A stretch of DNA of 64,000 nt from Leclercia adecarboxylata (GCA_002360945.1 DERO01000006.1:1-64000); one strand, 5' to 3'; shown: positions 9,322 through 19,279, counted from the stretch's first letter. Numbers and translations are program-made. Notes: generated by a model not told the origin, from the sequence alone.

Positions 9322-10013
9322 TTTGGGCCTCCGGCACTGACGTCCACGTACTGCGGCGCGACGTCCTGGCTAAAGCGTCGTTGATATTGCTGCATCGGCG
9401 AGCTGTCGCAGGCCGTCGCGTTATCCTCGATAAATTTCACCTGCTCCTCTTCCCAGACCGCGTCCAGCGCCTGGCGGGTGTCGTCCCGTTTTTCACCTGC
9501 TACCTGCTGCGTGACACTGTCACTTGAAAGCTTACTGCCCGCGAACCTCAGCAGGGCGTCAAACAGCTGATAGTGCGCCACTTCGCGCTGTTTTAACCGC
9601 CCGCCAATCAGCGCCAGGATCGGCGCGACGTTCTGCAACCCCTCCCGGGCCTGCGCCTCGGGCAGAATGCTCAGATACTCCAGATAGAGCGGCAGATAGT
9701 CCGGCAACTCGCGGCAGTCTAGCTGCAGCCCGGCCTGCTCGTACTGGTTCATCAGGTCGACCATCGCCTGGCCGCGATCTCGCGATTCGGCATGGACATG
9801 TTCGAACAGCAGCAGCGAGGTGGCGCGCCCGCGCTCGAACACCTCGCACCACTCGGCCTGCCGGTCAAGCAGCGGGGCGTTGAGATACCGCTGCGCAAAG
9901 GGCAGCAGCACCGGCGCATCCTGTGTCACCAGGGCGATCGCCTCGTCGCGGCTCTCCCATAGCGCCTCGTCCGGATACTCAATCAGCAGGGCGATAATTT
10001 TGAGGATCTGCAT
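9318..10013 (-). CDS. narW: Nitrate reductase 2 assembly chaperone
   Basis: Cytoplasmic chaperone, not part of the final enzyme, that holds the alpha-beta complex for molybdenum cofactor insertion and membrane attachment. The 231-aa length equals E. coli NarW (NarJ is 236). The N-terminal [19 protein letters not shown] and the [20 protein letters not shown] segment are typical of the NarJ family. Its ATG overlaps the narY stop by one base (TAATG), so expression is translationally coupled. Start 10013. Confidence 0.9.
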   Translation of the reverse strand: MQILKIIALLIEYPDEALWESRDEAIALVTQDAPVLLPFAQRYLNAPLLDRQAEWCEVFERGRATSLLLFEHVHAESRDRGQAMVDLMNQYEQAGLQLDCRELPDYLPLYLEYLSILPEAQAREGLQNVAPILALIGGRLKQREVAHYQLFDALLRFAGSKLSSDSVTQQVAGEKRDDTRQALDAVWEEEQVKFIEDNATACDSSPMQQYQRRFSQDVAPQYVDVSAGGPK

Positions 10014-11557
10014 TACTCTCCCTCCCCGTGTTCACGCACCTCGGTAATGTTGATGGCGTCGATGCGGCTGCTGTTGAACAGGTTGAATTTGGTGTCGGAG
10101 CCGTGGCAGCCGTCACCGAAGGTAAAGCCGCAGCCGTTTTTTTCCGGGAAGGCGTCGCGGGCCATTTCACGGTGGCTGGTGGGGATCACGAAGCGGTCTT
10201 CGTAGTTGGCGATGGCGAGATAGCGGTACATCTCCTCCACCTGCTCAACGCTGAGGCCCACTTCTTCGATGGCGCGGGTATCGGTCACGCCTTCTACGGT
10301 CTGGGAGCGTTTGTAGTGACGCATCGCCATCATGCGTTTCAGGGCGCGCAGGACCGGGCCGGTGTCGCCCGCGCTGAGCATGTTCGCCAGATACTGCACC
10401 GGAATGCGCAGGCTTTCGACCGCCGGAAGAATGCTGTCGGTCTGCGGCAGGCCACCGGCATCGGCGTAAGACTGAATGGGCGACAGAGGCGGAACATACC
10501 AGACCATCGGCAGGGTGCGGTACTCCGGGTGCAGCGGCAGGGCCAGCTTCCAGTCCATCGCCATTTTGTACACCGGGGAGCGTTGCGCCGCGTCAATCAC
10601 GTTCTGCGGAATACCTTGCTTGACCGCCTCTTCAATAATCGCCGGGTCGTGCGGATTGAGGAACACGTCGCACTGACGCTCATAGAGATCGGTTTCATGT
10701 TCGGTGCTGGCGGCCTCTTCAATACGGTCTGCGTCATACAGCAGCACGCCGAGGTAGCGGATGCGCCCGACGCAGGTTTCCGAGCAGACGGTCGGCTGGC
10801 CGGATTCGATACGCGGATAGCAGAAGATGCATTTCTCTGACTTGCCGCTCTTCCAGTTGAAGTAGATTTTTTTGTAGGGGCAGCCGCTGATACACAGGCG
10901 CCAGCCGCGGCATTTATCCTGGTCGATCAGCACGATACCGTCCTCTTCGCGCTTGTAGATCGCCCCGCTCGGGCAGGTCGCCGCGCAGCTCGGGTTCAGG
11001 CAGTGTTCGCACAGGCGCGGGAGATACATCATGAAGGTGTTTTCGAACTGGCCGTACATCTCCTTCTGCATCCGGTCGAAGTTACGGTCCCGGGCGCGCT
11101 TCTCGAACTCGCCGCCGAGCAGCTCCTCCCAGTTCGGCCCCCACTTAATCTTGTCCATCCGCTTGCCGTCAATCAGCGAGCGCGGGCGGGCGGTGGGCAG
11201 GTGGTTACCCTCCGGGGCGCGATGCAGATCCTGATAGTCAAAGGTGAAAGGTTCGTAGTAGTCGTCGATCTGCGGCATTTGCGGGTTGGCGAAGATTTTC
11301 GACAGCACCCCCAGCTTGCCGCCCAGGCGCGGGGTCAGCTTGCCGGAGATGCCACGGATCCAGCCGCCTTGCCACTCCTCCTGATCCTCCCAGTTTTTCG
11401 GATAGCCGATGCCCGGCTTGGTTTCGACGTTGTTAAACCAGGCGTACTCCATGCCTTCGCGCCCGGTCCAGACGTTTTTGCAGGTCACCGAGCAGGTGTG
11501 ACAGCCAATGCATTTGTCGAGATTGAGTACCATGCCAACCTGTGAGCGTATTTTCAT
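10013..11557 (-). CDS. narY: Nitrate reductase 2 beta subunit, iron-sulfur protein
   Basis: Electron-transfer subunit carrying three [4Fe-4S] and one [3Fe-4S] cluster between NarV and NarZ. The first cysteine set CIGCHTCSVTCKNVW is at residues 16-30. A second group CEHCLNPSCAATCP and the group CRGWRLCISGCPYKK are near residues 184-230; the tryptophan in CRGWRLC in place of a cysteine marks the 3Fe-4S site, as in NarH. Length 514 aa equals E. coli NarY (NarH is 512). The start overlaps the narZ stop (ATGA). Confidence 0.93.
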   Translation of the reverse strand: MKIRSQVGMVLNLDKCIGCHTCSVTCKNVWTGREGMEYAWFNNVETKPGIGYPKNWEDQEEWQGGWIRGISGKLTPRLGGKLGVLSKIFANPQMPQIDDYYEPFTFDYQDLHRAPEGNHLPTARPRSLIDGKRMDKIKWGPNWEELLGGEFEKRARDRNFDRMQKEMYGQFENTFMMYLPRLCEHCLNPSCAATCPSGAIYKREEDGIVLIDQDKCRGWRLCISGCPYKKIYFNWKSGKSEKCIFCYPRIESGQPTVCSETCVGRIRYLGVLLYDADRIEEAASTEHETDLYERQCDVFLNPHDPAIIEEAVKQGIPQNVIDAAQRSPVYKMAMDWKLALPLHPEYRTLPMVWYVPPLSPIQSYADAGGLPQTDSILPAVESLRIPVQYLANMLSAGDTGPVLRALKRMMAMRHYKRSQTVEGVTDTRAIEEVGLSVEQVEEMYRYLAIANYEDRFVIPTSHREMARDAFPEKNGCGFTFGDGCHGSDTKFNLFNSSRIDAINITEVREHGEGE

Positions 11558-14500
11558 TTTTTCGCCTCCTGTACCTGATCCCGACCTTCGCCATCCAGCC
11601 AGTTAATGTTTTTCATTTTGCGGATCATGATGAATTCGTCGCGGTTCGACCCGACGGTGCCGTAGTAGTTGAAGCCATAGGCCAGCTGGGCGTAGCCGCC
11701 AATCATGTGAGTCGGTTTCGGGCACACGCGGGTCACGGAGTTGTGGATCCCGCCGCGCCGTCCGGTTACTTCGGAGCCCGGAATGTTCAGAATGCGCTCC
11801 TGGGCGTGGTACATCATGGTCATCCCCGGCGGCACGCGCTGGCTGACCACCGCGCGGGCGGTGAGGGCGCCGTTGGCGTTGAAGCACTCGATCCAGTCGT
11901 TATCTTCGATGCCCAGCTCGCGGGCGTCGGTTTCGCTGATCCAGACAATCGGGCCCCCGCGCGACAGGGTCTGCATCAGCAGGTTCTCGCTGTAGGTGGA
12001 GTGGATGCCCCATTTCTGATGCGGAGTCAGGAAGTTCAGCGCCTTCTCCGGGAAGCCGTTCGGCGGGATCTCGCGCATATGGGTCACGCTGCGGGTATCA
12101 ATTGGCGGTCGGTAGGCCACCAGGCTCTCGCCGAAGGCGCGCATCCACTGGTGATCCTGATACAGCTGTTGACGACCCGAGAGGGTGCGCCACGGGATCA
12201 GCTCGTGGACGTTGGTATACCCGGCGTTGTAGGAGACGTGCTCGCTCTCAATACCGGACCAGGTCGGGCTGGAGATGATTTTGCGCGGCTGGGCCTGGAT
12301 ATCGCGGAAACGGATCTTCTCGTCTTCCTTGTTCAGCGCCAGATGGCTGTGCTCGCGACCGGTGAACTCCGCCAGCGCCTCCCAGGCCTTGACCGCCACC
12401 TGGCCGTTGGTTTCCGGGGCGAGGGCGAGGATCACCTCCGAGGCATCAATCGCCGTTTCGATACGCGGGCGGCCTTTCGCCGGGCCATCGAGCTTGACGT
12501 AATTGAGCTTGCCGAGAAAATCGACCTCGTCCTGGGTGTTCCACGAGATGCCTTTCCCGCCGTTGCCGAGCTTGTCCAGCAGCGGCCCGAGGGCGGTAAA
12601 GCGCTCATAGGTTTCCGGGTAGTTGCGCTCTACCACGGCGATGTTCGGCGCGGTTTTGCCGGGGATCAGGTCGCATTCGCTTTTGCGCCAGTCGGCGATG
12701 TCGAACGGCTGGGACAGCTCCGCCGGGGAGTCGTGCTGCAAGGGTTGCAGCACCACATCGGTTTCGCTGCCCAGATGGCCGACGCAGACCTCGGAGAAGA
12801 CTTTGGCGATGCCTTTGTAGATCTCCCAGTCGCTGCGCGACTCCCAGGCCGGATCCACCGCGGCGGAAAGGGGGTGAATAAACGGATGCATATCCGAGGT
12901 GTTCATATCGTCTTTCTCATACCAGGTGGCGGTGGGCAGGACGATATCCGAGAACAGGCAGGTGCTGGACATACGGAAATCGAGGGTCACCAGCAGATCC
13001 AGCTTGCCCTCGATGGCGGCGGTCTGCCACTCCACCTCTTCCGGTTTAACATCATCGGTCGAGCCGAGGTCGTCGCCCTGAATGCCGCTTTCGGTGCCGA
13101 GCAGGTATTTCAGCATGTACTCGTGGCCCTTGCCGGAGGAGCCGAGCAGATTCGAGCGCCAGACGAACAGGTTTCGCGGGTGGTTATTGCCGCTGTCCGG
13201 CTGCTCGCAGGCCATGCGGATATCGCCCGATCGCAGCCCCTGCGCAGTATATTCCTGAGGCGACATGCCGGCTGCATCGGCCTGAGCCTTAATGTGCAGC
13301 GGGTTGAGGTTGAGCTGCGGCGCGGACGGCAGCCAGCCCATGCGCTCGGCGCGCACGTTGAAATCGATCAGATGGCCGGTGAACTTCGAGGCGTCCGCCA
13401 GCGGGGAGAGCAGCTCCCGGGCGGTAAGTTTTTCATAACGCCACTGGCTGGCGTGGTTGTAGAAGAAAGAGGTGCTGTTCATCTGGCGCGGTGGACGGTT
13501 CCAGTCCAGCGCAAAGGCCAGCGGCAGCCAGCCGGTTTGTGGGCGCAGCTTCTCCTGGCCGACATAGTGCGACCAGCCGCCGCCGCTTTTACCCACGCAG
13601 CCGCAGAAGACCAGCATGTTGATCATCCCGCGGTAGTTCATGTCCATGTGATACCAGTGGTTCACCCCGGCACCGAGGATAATCATCGACCGGCCGTGGG
13701 TCTTATTCGCCGTGTCGGCAAACTCCCGGGCGATCTGCTCGATGTGGCGACGCGGTACGCCGGTGATCTGCTCCCCCCAGGCCGGGGTATAGACTTTGAT
13801 CTCGGCGTAATCTTTTGCGGCGTAAACATCCTCCAGCCCGCGATCGAGGCCGTAGTTGGCCAGCACCAGATCGTAGACGCTGGCAACCTGCAGCTGACGA
13901 CCATCGGCGAGACTCAGGGTTTTCACCGGCAGCTGGCGGACCAGCACCGGATCCTGCTTCACGCTGCGGAAATGCGGGTTTTCATTGCCGCCAAAGTAGG
14001 GGAAGGCCACCCCGGCAACGCTGTCGCGGGTGTCCAGCAGGGAGAGCGCCAGTTCGGTCTCCTGGCCTGCCGCCTGGGGTTCAAGGTTCCATTTGCCTTT
14101 TTCACCCCAGCGGAAGCCGATGGAGCCGTTCGGCACCACCAGATCGCCCGTGGCGGTAAAGGCGACGGTTTTCCACTCCGGGTTATTGGCTTCGCCCAGG
14201 CCGTCGGCGAGATCGGAGGCGCGCAGCATCCGGCCCGGCACGTAGCTGCCGTCCTCGCGCGGATCGAGCATCACCAGCATCGGCATGTCGGTATAGCGAC
14301 GGCAGTAGTTGAGGAAGTAGTCGCTCGGGTTATCGAGGTGGAACTCTTTGAGGATCACGTGGCCCATCGCCATGGCTAAGGCGCTGTCGGTGCCCTGTTT
14401 CGGGGCCAGCCACTGGTCGCTGAGTTTCGCCACTTCCGAAAAGTCGGGGGTGATGGCGATGGTTTTGGTGCCTTTGTAGCGCACTTCGGTGAAGAAGTGA

Positions 14501-15294
14501 GCATCCGGGGTACGGGTCTGCGGCACGTTGGAGCCCCAGGCGATGATGTAGCTGGAGTTGTACCAGTCCGCGGACTCCGGCACGTCGGTCTGCTCACCCC
14601 AGGTCATCGGCGAGGCGGGCGGCAGGTCGCAGTACCAGTCGTAAAAGCTCAGGCAGGTGCCGCCCAGCAGGGAGAGGTAGCGGGTACCCGCGGCGTAGGA
14701 GACCATCGACATCGCCGGGATCGGCGAGAAGCCCGCCACGCGGTCCGGGCCGTAGTGTTTGATGGTCCAGACGTTGGCGGCGGCGATCAGCTGGTTCAGC
14801 TCTTTCCAGTTCGAGCGGATAAACCCGCCGTGACCGCGCGCCTGCCTGTAGCTCTGGCTCTTTTGTGGGTCATTCTGAATGGCGTTCCAGGCCAGCACCG
14901 GATCGCTGTGCTGTGCCAGCGCCTCGCGCCACAGCTCAATCAGTTTGCGGCGCACCAGCGGGTACTTCAGGCGGTTGGCGCTGTAGAGATACCAGGAGTA
15001 GCTGGCTCCGCGCGGGCAGCCGCGCGGCTCGTGGTTCGGCAGGTCGGGGCGGGTGCGGGGGTAGTCGGTCTGCTGGGTTTCCCAGGTCACCAGGCCATTC
15101 TTGACGTAAATTTTCCAGCTACAGGAGCCGGTGCAGTTCACGCCGTGGGTGGATCGCACAATTTTATCGAACTGCCATCGCTGGCGATAGCTGTCTTCCC
15201 AGTCGCGGTTGGTGTGCATCACCTGACCGTGTCCATCCGCGAAGGTCTCGCCTTTTAGTTTGAAATAACGAAAGCGATCCAACAATTTACTCAT
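11554..15294 (-). CDS. narZ: Nitrate reductase 2 alpha subunit, molybdenum catalytic subunit
   Basis: Catalytic subunit reducing nitrate to nitrite at a bis-MGD molybdenum centre on the cytoplasmic side. The N-terminus carries the FS0 cluster motif with a histidine ligand, THGVNCTGSCSW near residues 49-60, and a further cysteine in PRGCPRGASYSWYLYS near 92. The molybdenum-ligand aspartate region YDWYCDLPPASPMTWGEQTD follows near 220. Length 1246 aa equals E. coli NarZ (NarG 1247). Together with the 463-aa NarU and 231-aa NarW this identifies the NRZ operon rather than narGHJI. A long open frame antisense to it is a codon-bias shadow. Confidence 0.95.
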   Translation of the reverse strand: MSKLLDRFRYFKLKGETFADGHGQVMHTNRDWEDSYRQRWQFDKIVRSTHGVNCTGSCSWKIYVKNGLVTWETQQTDYPRTRPDLPNHEPRGCPRGASYSWYLYSANRLKYPLVRRKLIELWREALAQHSDPVLAWNAIQNDPQKSQSYRQARGHGGFIRSNWKELNQLIAAANVWTIKHYGPDRVAGFSPIPAMSMVSYAAGTRYLSLLGGTCLSFYDWYCDLPPASPMTWGEQTDVPESADWYNSSYIIAWGSNVPQTRTPDAHFFTEVRYKGTKTIAITPDFSEVAKLSDQWLAPKQGTDSALAMAMGHVILKEFHLDNPSDYFLNYCRRYTDMPMLVMLDPREDGSYVPGRMLRASDLADGLGEANNPEWKTVAFTATGDLVVPNGSIGFRWGEKGKWNLEPQAAGQETELALSLLDTRDSVAGVAFPYFGGNENPHFRSVKQDPVLVRQLPVKTLSLADGRQLQVASVYDLVLANYGLDRGLEDVYAAKDYAEIKVYTPAWGEQITGVPRRHIEQIAREFADTANKTHGRSMIILGAGVNHWYHMDMNYRGMINMLVFCGCVGKSGGGWSHYVGQEKLRPQTGWLPLAFALDWNRPPRQMNSTSFFYNHASQWRYEKLTARELLSPLADASKFTGHLIDFNVRAERMGWLPSAPQLNLNPLHIKAQADAAGMSPQEYTAQGLRSGDIRMACEQPDSGNNHPRNLFVWRSNLLGSSGKGHEYMLKYLLGTESGIQGDDLGSTDDVKPEEVEWQTAAIEGKLDLLVTLDFRMSSTCLFSDIVLPTATWYEKDDMNTSDMHPFIHPLSAAVDPAWESRSDWEIYKGIAKVFSEVCVGHLGSETDVVLQPLQHDSPAELSQPFDIADWRKSECDLIPGKTAPNIAVVERNYPETYERFTALGPLLDKLGNGGKGISWNTQDEVDFLGKLNYVKLDGPAKGRPRIETAIDASEVILALAPETNGQVAVKAWEALAEFTGREHSHLALNKEDEKIRFRDIQAQPRKIISSPTWSGIESEHVSYNAGYTNVHELIPWRTLSGRQQLYQDHQWMRAFGESLVAYRPPIDTRSVTHMREIPPNGFPEKALNFLTPHQKWGIHSTYSENLLMQTLSRGGPIVWISETDARELGIEDNDWIECFNANGALTARAVVSQRVPPGMTMMYHAQERILNIPGSEVTGRRGGIHNSVTRVCPKPTHMIGGYAQLAYGFNYYGTVGSNRDEFIMIRKMKNINWLDGEGRDQVQEAKK

Positions 15295-15362
15295 GACGTT
15301 TCTCCTGACGGGGCGACTCCCGCCCCGTGGTTACACTGCTCACAAAAAATTGAACTGACGCG

Positions 15363-16754
15363 TTATGATTTGACGTGTTTCTGCCGACGGCCATACACCA
15401 GCCAGGTGACGAACACGCAGACGATATAGAACACCAGGAAGACCTTCATCGCCCCCACCGGTGACCCGGTCATCGCCAGCGAGGTGCCGAAGGCTTTGGG
15501 AATGAAGAACCCGCCGACGGCCCCAATGGCCGAGATAAAGCCCAGCGCGGCAGCGGTATCGGTGACGGCCTCTTTCTGGGCCTGCTCGTCCGTGCCGCCG
15601 TGCAGTTTGACTCTATAGACGGTGATTTGCCGGAAGATGACAGCGATCATCTGGAAGGTGGAGCCGCTGCCCAGCCCGGCGGTGAGGAACAGCCCCATAA
15701 ACACCAGATAAAAGGCGGTAAAGTTGCCGGAACCGGAGCCCGGCAGGGTGAGGAACAGCAGGGCGCTGAACAGGGCCATAAAGATGAAGTTCACCAGCGT
15801 GACGCGCACCCCGCCGAGCTTATCCGAGATCACCCCCCCGGCGGAGCGCGCCAGGGCCCCAATCAGCGGGCCAAAGAAGGCCAGATGCAGGATATTGACG
15901 TCCGGAAACTGGGTTTTCGACAGCATGGCGAAGCCGGCGGAAAAGCCGATAAACGAGCCGAAGGTCGCCAGATAGAGCAGGCTCAACAGCCACAGGTGCA
16001 GACGCTTCAGCACCGGCAGTTGGCTGGCGATGGTCGCCTTCGAACTGGCGATATCGTTCATGCCAAAAAAGGCAGCTATGGTCGCCAGCAACAGCAGCGG
16101 GGCCCAGATCCAGGCGGCGTTGGCGAGGAACAGCGTCGAGCCATCCTCCTGGGGCACGCCGTGCACCCCAAGAAAGGTGAACATCGGCAGGAAGATCACC
16201 ACCGGGGCCAGCATCTGCATCACGCTGACGCCAAGATTACCCAGCCCGCCGTTAATGCCCAGCGCGCTGCCCTGTTTGGCTTTGGGGAAGAAAAAGCTGA
16301 TATTGCCCATGCTGGAGGCGAAGTTCGCCCCGGCAAAACCACACAGCAGGGCGATAGTGATAAATACCGCATAAGGGGTAGCCGGGTTTTGCACCGCAAT
16401 ACCGAGCCATACGCAAGGAATAATAAGAATAACGGTGCTTAATACCGTCCAGTAGCGGCCGCCAAATATAGGCACCATAAAGGAGTAGGGGACGCGTAAT
16501 ATTGCCCCGGAGAGAGAAGGCAGGGCAGTTAACATAAACAGTTGATCGGTTGTGAAATTAAAACCCACCTTATTCAGGTTCACCGCCACCGCGCTAAATA
16601 ACATCCAGACGCAGAACGCCAGCAGCAGACAGGCAACCGAAATCACTAAATTTCGTCGCGCAATCTTTTTGCCTTTATTTTCCCAAAATGCTGCGTTTTC
16701 TGGTTTCCAGTTGCTTAATAAATAATGATTATTCTTCTCAGCTTGTTGCGACAT
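15363..16754 (-). CDS. narU: Nitrate/nitrite transporter NarU
   Basis: Major facilitator of the NNP family with about twelve membrane segments, moving nitrate and nitrite across the inner membrane. The family signature GFAGANFASSMGNISFFFP near residue 145 and a second glycine-rich signature GLGSGSTFQMIAVIFRQ near 365 are present. With the ATG at 16754, which has GAGGG 5 nt upstream, the protein is 463 aa, close to E. coli NarU (462). A longer frame beginning at 16769 has no better ribosome site. First gene of narUZYWV; a 68-bp gap separates it from narZ. In E. coli this operon is mainly RpoS-dependent; I saw no convincing FNR site here. Confidence 0.92.
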   Translation of the reverse strand: MSQQAEKNNHYLLSNWKPENAAFWENKGKKIARRNLVISVACLLLAFCVWMLFSAVAVNLNKVGFNFTTDQLFMLTALPSLSGAILRVPYSFMVPIFGGRYWTVLSTVILIIPCVWLGIAVQNPATPYAVFITIALLCGFAGANFASSMGNISFFFPKAKQGSALGINGGLGNLGVSVMQMLAPVVIFLPMFTFLGVHGVPQEDGSTLFLANAAWIWAPLLLLATIAAFFGMNDIASSKATIASQLPVLKRLHLWLLSLLYLATFGSFIGFSAGFAMLSKTQFPDVNILHLAFFGPLIGALARSAGGVISDKLGGVRVTLVNFIFMALFSALLFLTLPGSGSGNFTAFYLVFMGLFLTAGLGSGSTFQMIAVIFRQITVYRVKLHGGTDEQAQKEAVTDTAAALGFISAIGAVGGFFIPKAFGTSLAMTGSPVGAMKVFLVFYIVCVFVTWLVYGRRQKHVKS

Positions 16755-16870
16755 ATTACCCTCTTGCATATCCGTAAATGGCAGAAAGAGAAAGTCATTC
16801 AGGTAGATACCTGAGTTTTTGATGAGAAATTATTGGATGTGTTTTGGGAGTCTTCTGAAAGGATAGATAA

Positions 16871-16914
16871 AAAAGCGAACCCCTGAGTTTAGAAGGGAGA
16901 TGTGGGCTCGCTTA
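16871..16914 (-). terminator. Likely terminator of smvR
   Basis: Read on the minus strand, aagcgagcc and ggttcgctt can pair (one G-U) around a loop of about 22 nt, followed by a run of six T. It lies about 40 bp after the smvR stop. Confidence 0.5.
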
Positions 16915-16952
16915 ATATGTTACAAATCGTAACAGTTAAGAAATGCTGATGA

Positions 16953-17528
16953 TTAGCCCAGCTCGAGAGTAATTAACGTATTAAGGTGCCGATTAAATGC
17001 GCCATCGTCCATCTCCGGCATGGATAACACATACAGCCCGTCCAGCCCGCAGACCAGGCCTATCAGCCGCCAGGCGATATTTTCCGCACTGTCTTTCAGC
17101 CGGAAGGCATTCGCCTGTTCACCCGCCCGTATGATGGCGACCGTCTCCTGATGCCACATCTCCATAGTTAACACATAAGCACCTTTTATCTCGATATCGC
17201 GGGTGGCTAGCAGCTGCGCTTCCCGCCACAGGCGAATATAGGGTTCAAAACTGCGGTCGTCGCTGCCGAGCATGGCGTGCAGTCGTTCGCGCCAGCTGGC
17301 GTTTTCTGCGACCACGTCGGCATCCAGAAGGGCGCGGATCAGGCGGATAAACGCCTGCGACTTGAGCTCCCCCGCAGACGCAAAGTGGTGGTGCACCTGG
17401 CCGGTCGCCACTTTTGCTTCGGTGGCAATACGTCGCACGGTCATCCCGGTAAAGCCCTCGCTCAGCGCCACGCGCATCGCTGCCTGCAGGATCTCTTCCC
17501 GCCGCTCGTCCTTGCTCAGATAGCTCAT
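16953..17528 (-). CDS. smvR: TetR-family repressor SmvR
   Basis: A 191-residue one-domain regulator. The N-terminal helix-turn-helix reads EEILQAAMRVALSEGFTGM then VRRIATEAKVATGQVHHHF (about residues 10-50), typical of TetR proteins; the rest is the ligand-binding domain. It is divergent from the SmvA efflux gene, the arrangement known in Klebsiella, where SmvR represses smvA and mutations raise cationic biocide tolerance. ATG 17528 chosen over upstream TTG/GTG codons in frame because it matches the usual N-terminus. A palindrome in the 115-bp shared promoter region is the likely operator. Confidence 0.85.
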   Translation of the reverse strand: MSYLSKDERREEILQAAMRVALSEGFTGMTVRRIATEAKVATGQVHHHFASAGELKSQAFIRLIRALLDADVVAENASWRERLHAMLGSDDRSFEPYIRLWREAQLLATRDIEIKGAYVLTMEMWHQETVAIIRAGEQANAFRLKDSAENIAWRLIGLVCGLDGLYVLSMPEMDDGAFNRHLNTLITLELG

Positions 17529-17570
17529 TCTTTTCACTCTCAACTGGGGGACAACGAGTGTAACAAAGCG

Positions 17571-17621
17571 CTGGACATGCGTTCAACTTTCATTAGGATC
17601 GCAATCTGGACATGTGTCCAG
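17571..17621. promoter_or_regulatory. Candidate SmvR operator
   Basis: Between smvR and smvA, 17606-17621 reads CTGGACATGTGTCCAG: two 7-bp arms CTGGACA/TGTCCAG around TG. A weaker copy, CTGGACATGCGTTCA, lies at 17571-17585. The spacing and symmetry fit a TetR-dimer site acting on both divergent promoters. Assignment to SmvR is inferred from position only. Confidence 0.55.
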
Positions 17622-17643
17622 GTTTGGTTAAATAAGGATAGTT

Positions 17644-19131
17644 ATGTTTCGTCAGTGGTTAGCGTTAGTGATTATTGTGCTGGTCTATATCCCGGTGGCG
17701 ATCGACGCCACGGTGCTGCACGTCGCCGCGCCGACGCTGAGCATGACCCTGGATGCCAGCGGCAATGAATTGCTGTGGATCATTGATATCTACTCCCTGG
17801 TGATGGCCGGGATGGTGCTGCCGATGGGGGCGCTCGGGGATCGCATCGGCTTTAAGCGCCTGCTGATGATGGGCAGCACCCTGTTTGGCCTCTCGTCGCT
17901 GGCGGCGGCGTTTGCCCCCTCGGCGGGGTGGCTGATTGCGGCGCGGGCCTCGCTGGCCATCGGCGCGGCGATGATCATTCCCGCTACGCTTGCCGGGATC
18001 CGTACGCTGTTCCCGGATGCGCGTCGGCGCAATATTGCCCTCGGCGTCTGGGCGGCGGTGGGCTCCGGCGGGGCGGCCTTTGGCCCACTGGTGGGCGGCA
18101 TGCTGCTGGCACATTTCTACTGGGGATCGGTGTTTTTGATCAACGTCCCGATTGTGCTGCTGGTGGTTAGTCTGGCGGCGCGTTTTGTGCCGGCCCAGCA
18201 GGGGCGGCCTGAGCAGCCCCTGAACATCACCCATGCCCTGATGCTGATCGTCGCGATTTTACTGCTGGTCTACAGCGCCAAAACGGCGCTGAAAGGGGGG
18301 ATTTCTCCATGGCTGGTGGCGGGCACGCTGCTGACCGGGGCGGCGATGCTGTGGCACTTTGTCCGCATCCAGCTGCGCGCCGGCACACCGATGATCGACA
18401 TCCGGCTGTTCGGCCACCGCATTATTCTTAGCGGGGTGGTGATGGCGATGACGGCGATGATCGCCCTGGTGGGCTTTGAGCTGCTGATGGCCCAGGAGCT
18501 GCAGTTCGTTCACGGTTTCACCCCGTTTGAAGCGGGGATGTTTATGCTGCCGGTGATGGTTGCCAGCGGCTTTAGCGGGCCAATTGCCGGTGTGCTGGTG
18601 GGGCGTCTGGGGCTGCGGATCGTGGCGACCGGCGGCATGGGGCTGAGCGCGTTAAGCTTTATCGGGCTGTCGATGCTCGATTTCAGCACCCAGCAGTGGC
18701 AGGCCTGGAGCCTGATGGTACTGCTGGGCTTTAGCGCGGCGAGCGCGCTGCTGGCCTCCACCTCGGCGATCATGGCCGCCGCACCGAAAGAGAAGGCGGC
18801 TGCGGCCGGGGCGATCGAGACCATGTCCTATGAGCTGGGCGCCGGGCTGGGGATTGCGATCTTTGGTCTGCTGCTGACCCGCAGCTTTTCGGCGTCGATC
18901 GCGCTGCCTTCAGGGCTGGATGCGTCGCTGGTGGATCATGCCTCCTCCTCCATCGGTGAGGCGGTGAAGGTGGCCCAGCATCTGTCACCCTCGCTGGCGG
19001 AGTCGGTAATTGAGGCGGCGAAAACCGCGTTTATCACCTCCCACAGCGTGGCGCTGGGCAGCGCAGGGGGAATGCTGTTGCTGCTGGCGATCGGGATTTG
19101 GTTCAGCCTGGCGAAGGCCCCGCGGCAGTAA
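17644..19131 (+). CDS. smvA: SmvA multidrug efflux pump (MFS, DHA2 type)
   Basis: A 495-residue inner-membrane drug/proton antiporter with about fourteen hydrophobic segments. The N-terminal DATVLHVAAPTLSMTL, the motif A-like LGDRIGFKRLL near residue 65 and the SVFLINVPIVLLVVSLAARF segment are typical of the QacA/SmvA group. SmvA exports methyl viologen, cationic biocides such as chlorhexidine and some dyes. In Salmonella smvA sits close to the narU-yddG region, as it does here. ATG 17644 follows AAGGATAGTT. Confidence 0.9.
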   Translation: MFRQWLALVIIVLVYIPVAIDATVLHVAAPTLSMTLDASGNELLWIIDIYSLVMAGMVLPMGALGDRIGFKRLLMMGSTLFGLSSLAAAFAPSAGWLIAARASLAIGAAMIIPATLAGIRTLFPDARRRNIALGVWAAVGSGGAAFGPLVGGMLLAHFYWGSVFLINVPIVLLVVSLAARFVPAQQGRPEQPLNITHALMLIVAILLLVYSAKTALKGGISPWLVAGTLLTGAAMLWHFVRIQLRAGTPMIDIRLFGHRIILSGVVMAMTAMIALVGFELLMAQELQFVHGFTPFEAGMFMLPVMVASGFSGPIAGVLVGRLGLRIVATGGMGLSALSFIGLSMLDFSTQQWQAWSLMVLLGFSAASALLASTSAIMAAAPKEKAAAAGAIETMSYELGAGLGIAIFGLLLTRSFSASIALPSGLDASLVDHASSSIGEAVKVAQHLSPSLAESVIEAAKTAFITSHSVALGSAGGMLLLLAIGIWFSLAKAPRQ

Positions 19132-19135
19132 AAAC

Positions 19136-19276
19136 ACGCCCGGCGGCGCTTTGCTTGCCGGGCCTACAGAATCGATAACGGCTCGAATCGTAGGCCGGAT
19201 AAGCGCAGCGCATCCGGCGTTGTTTTTGTGCACCGTAGCCATTGCCCGGCGGCGCTTTGCTTGCCGGGTCTACAAA
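19136..19276. repeat. REP-type repeats between smvA and the hydrolase operon
   Basis: Three units fill this convergent gap: gcccggcggcgctttgcttg/ccgggcctac near 19138-19166, gtaggccggataagcg/gcatccggcgttg near 19189-19222, and a near-exact second copy of the first near 19242-19273. They probably end both converging transcripts. Confidence 0.7.
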
Positions 19277-19279
19277 GGC

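Noticed and set aside
11542..14379. 945-codon open frame on the plus strand opposite narZ
   Set aside because: It mirrors the GC-rich codon pattern of narZ, has no family resemblance, and narZ is complete and conserved on the other strand.
15363..16769. Assignment of this operon to narK-narGHJI
   Set aside because: Subunit lengths (1246, 514, 231, 226 aa), absence of narXL and the yddG/nhoA neighbourhood indicate narUZYWV.
16815..16830. TTGATGAGAAATTA upstream of narU as an FNR site
   Set aside because: Only the left half fits; the right half is too far from ATCAA, and the E. coli NRZ operon is not strongly FNR-dependent.
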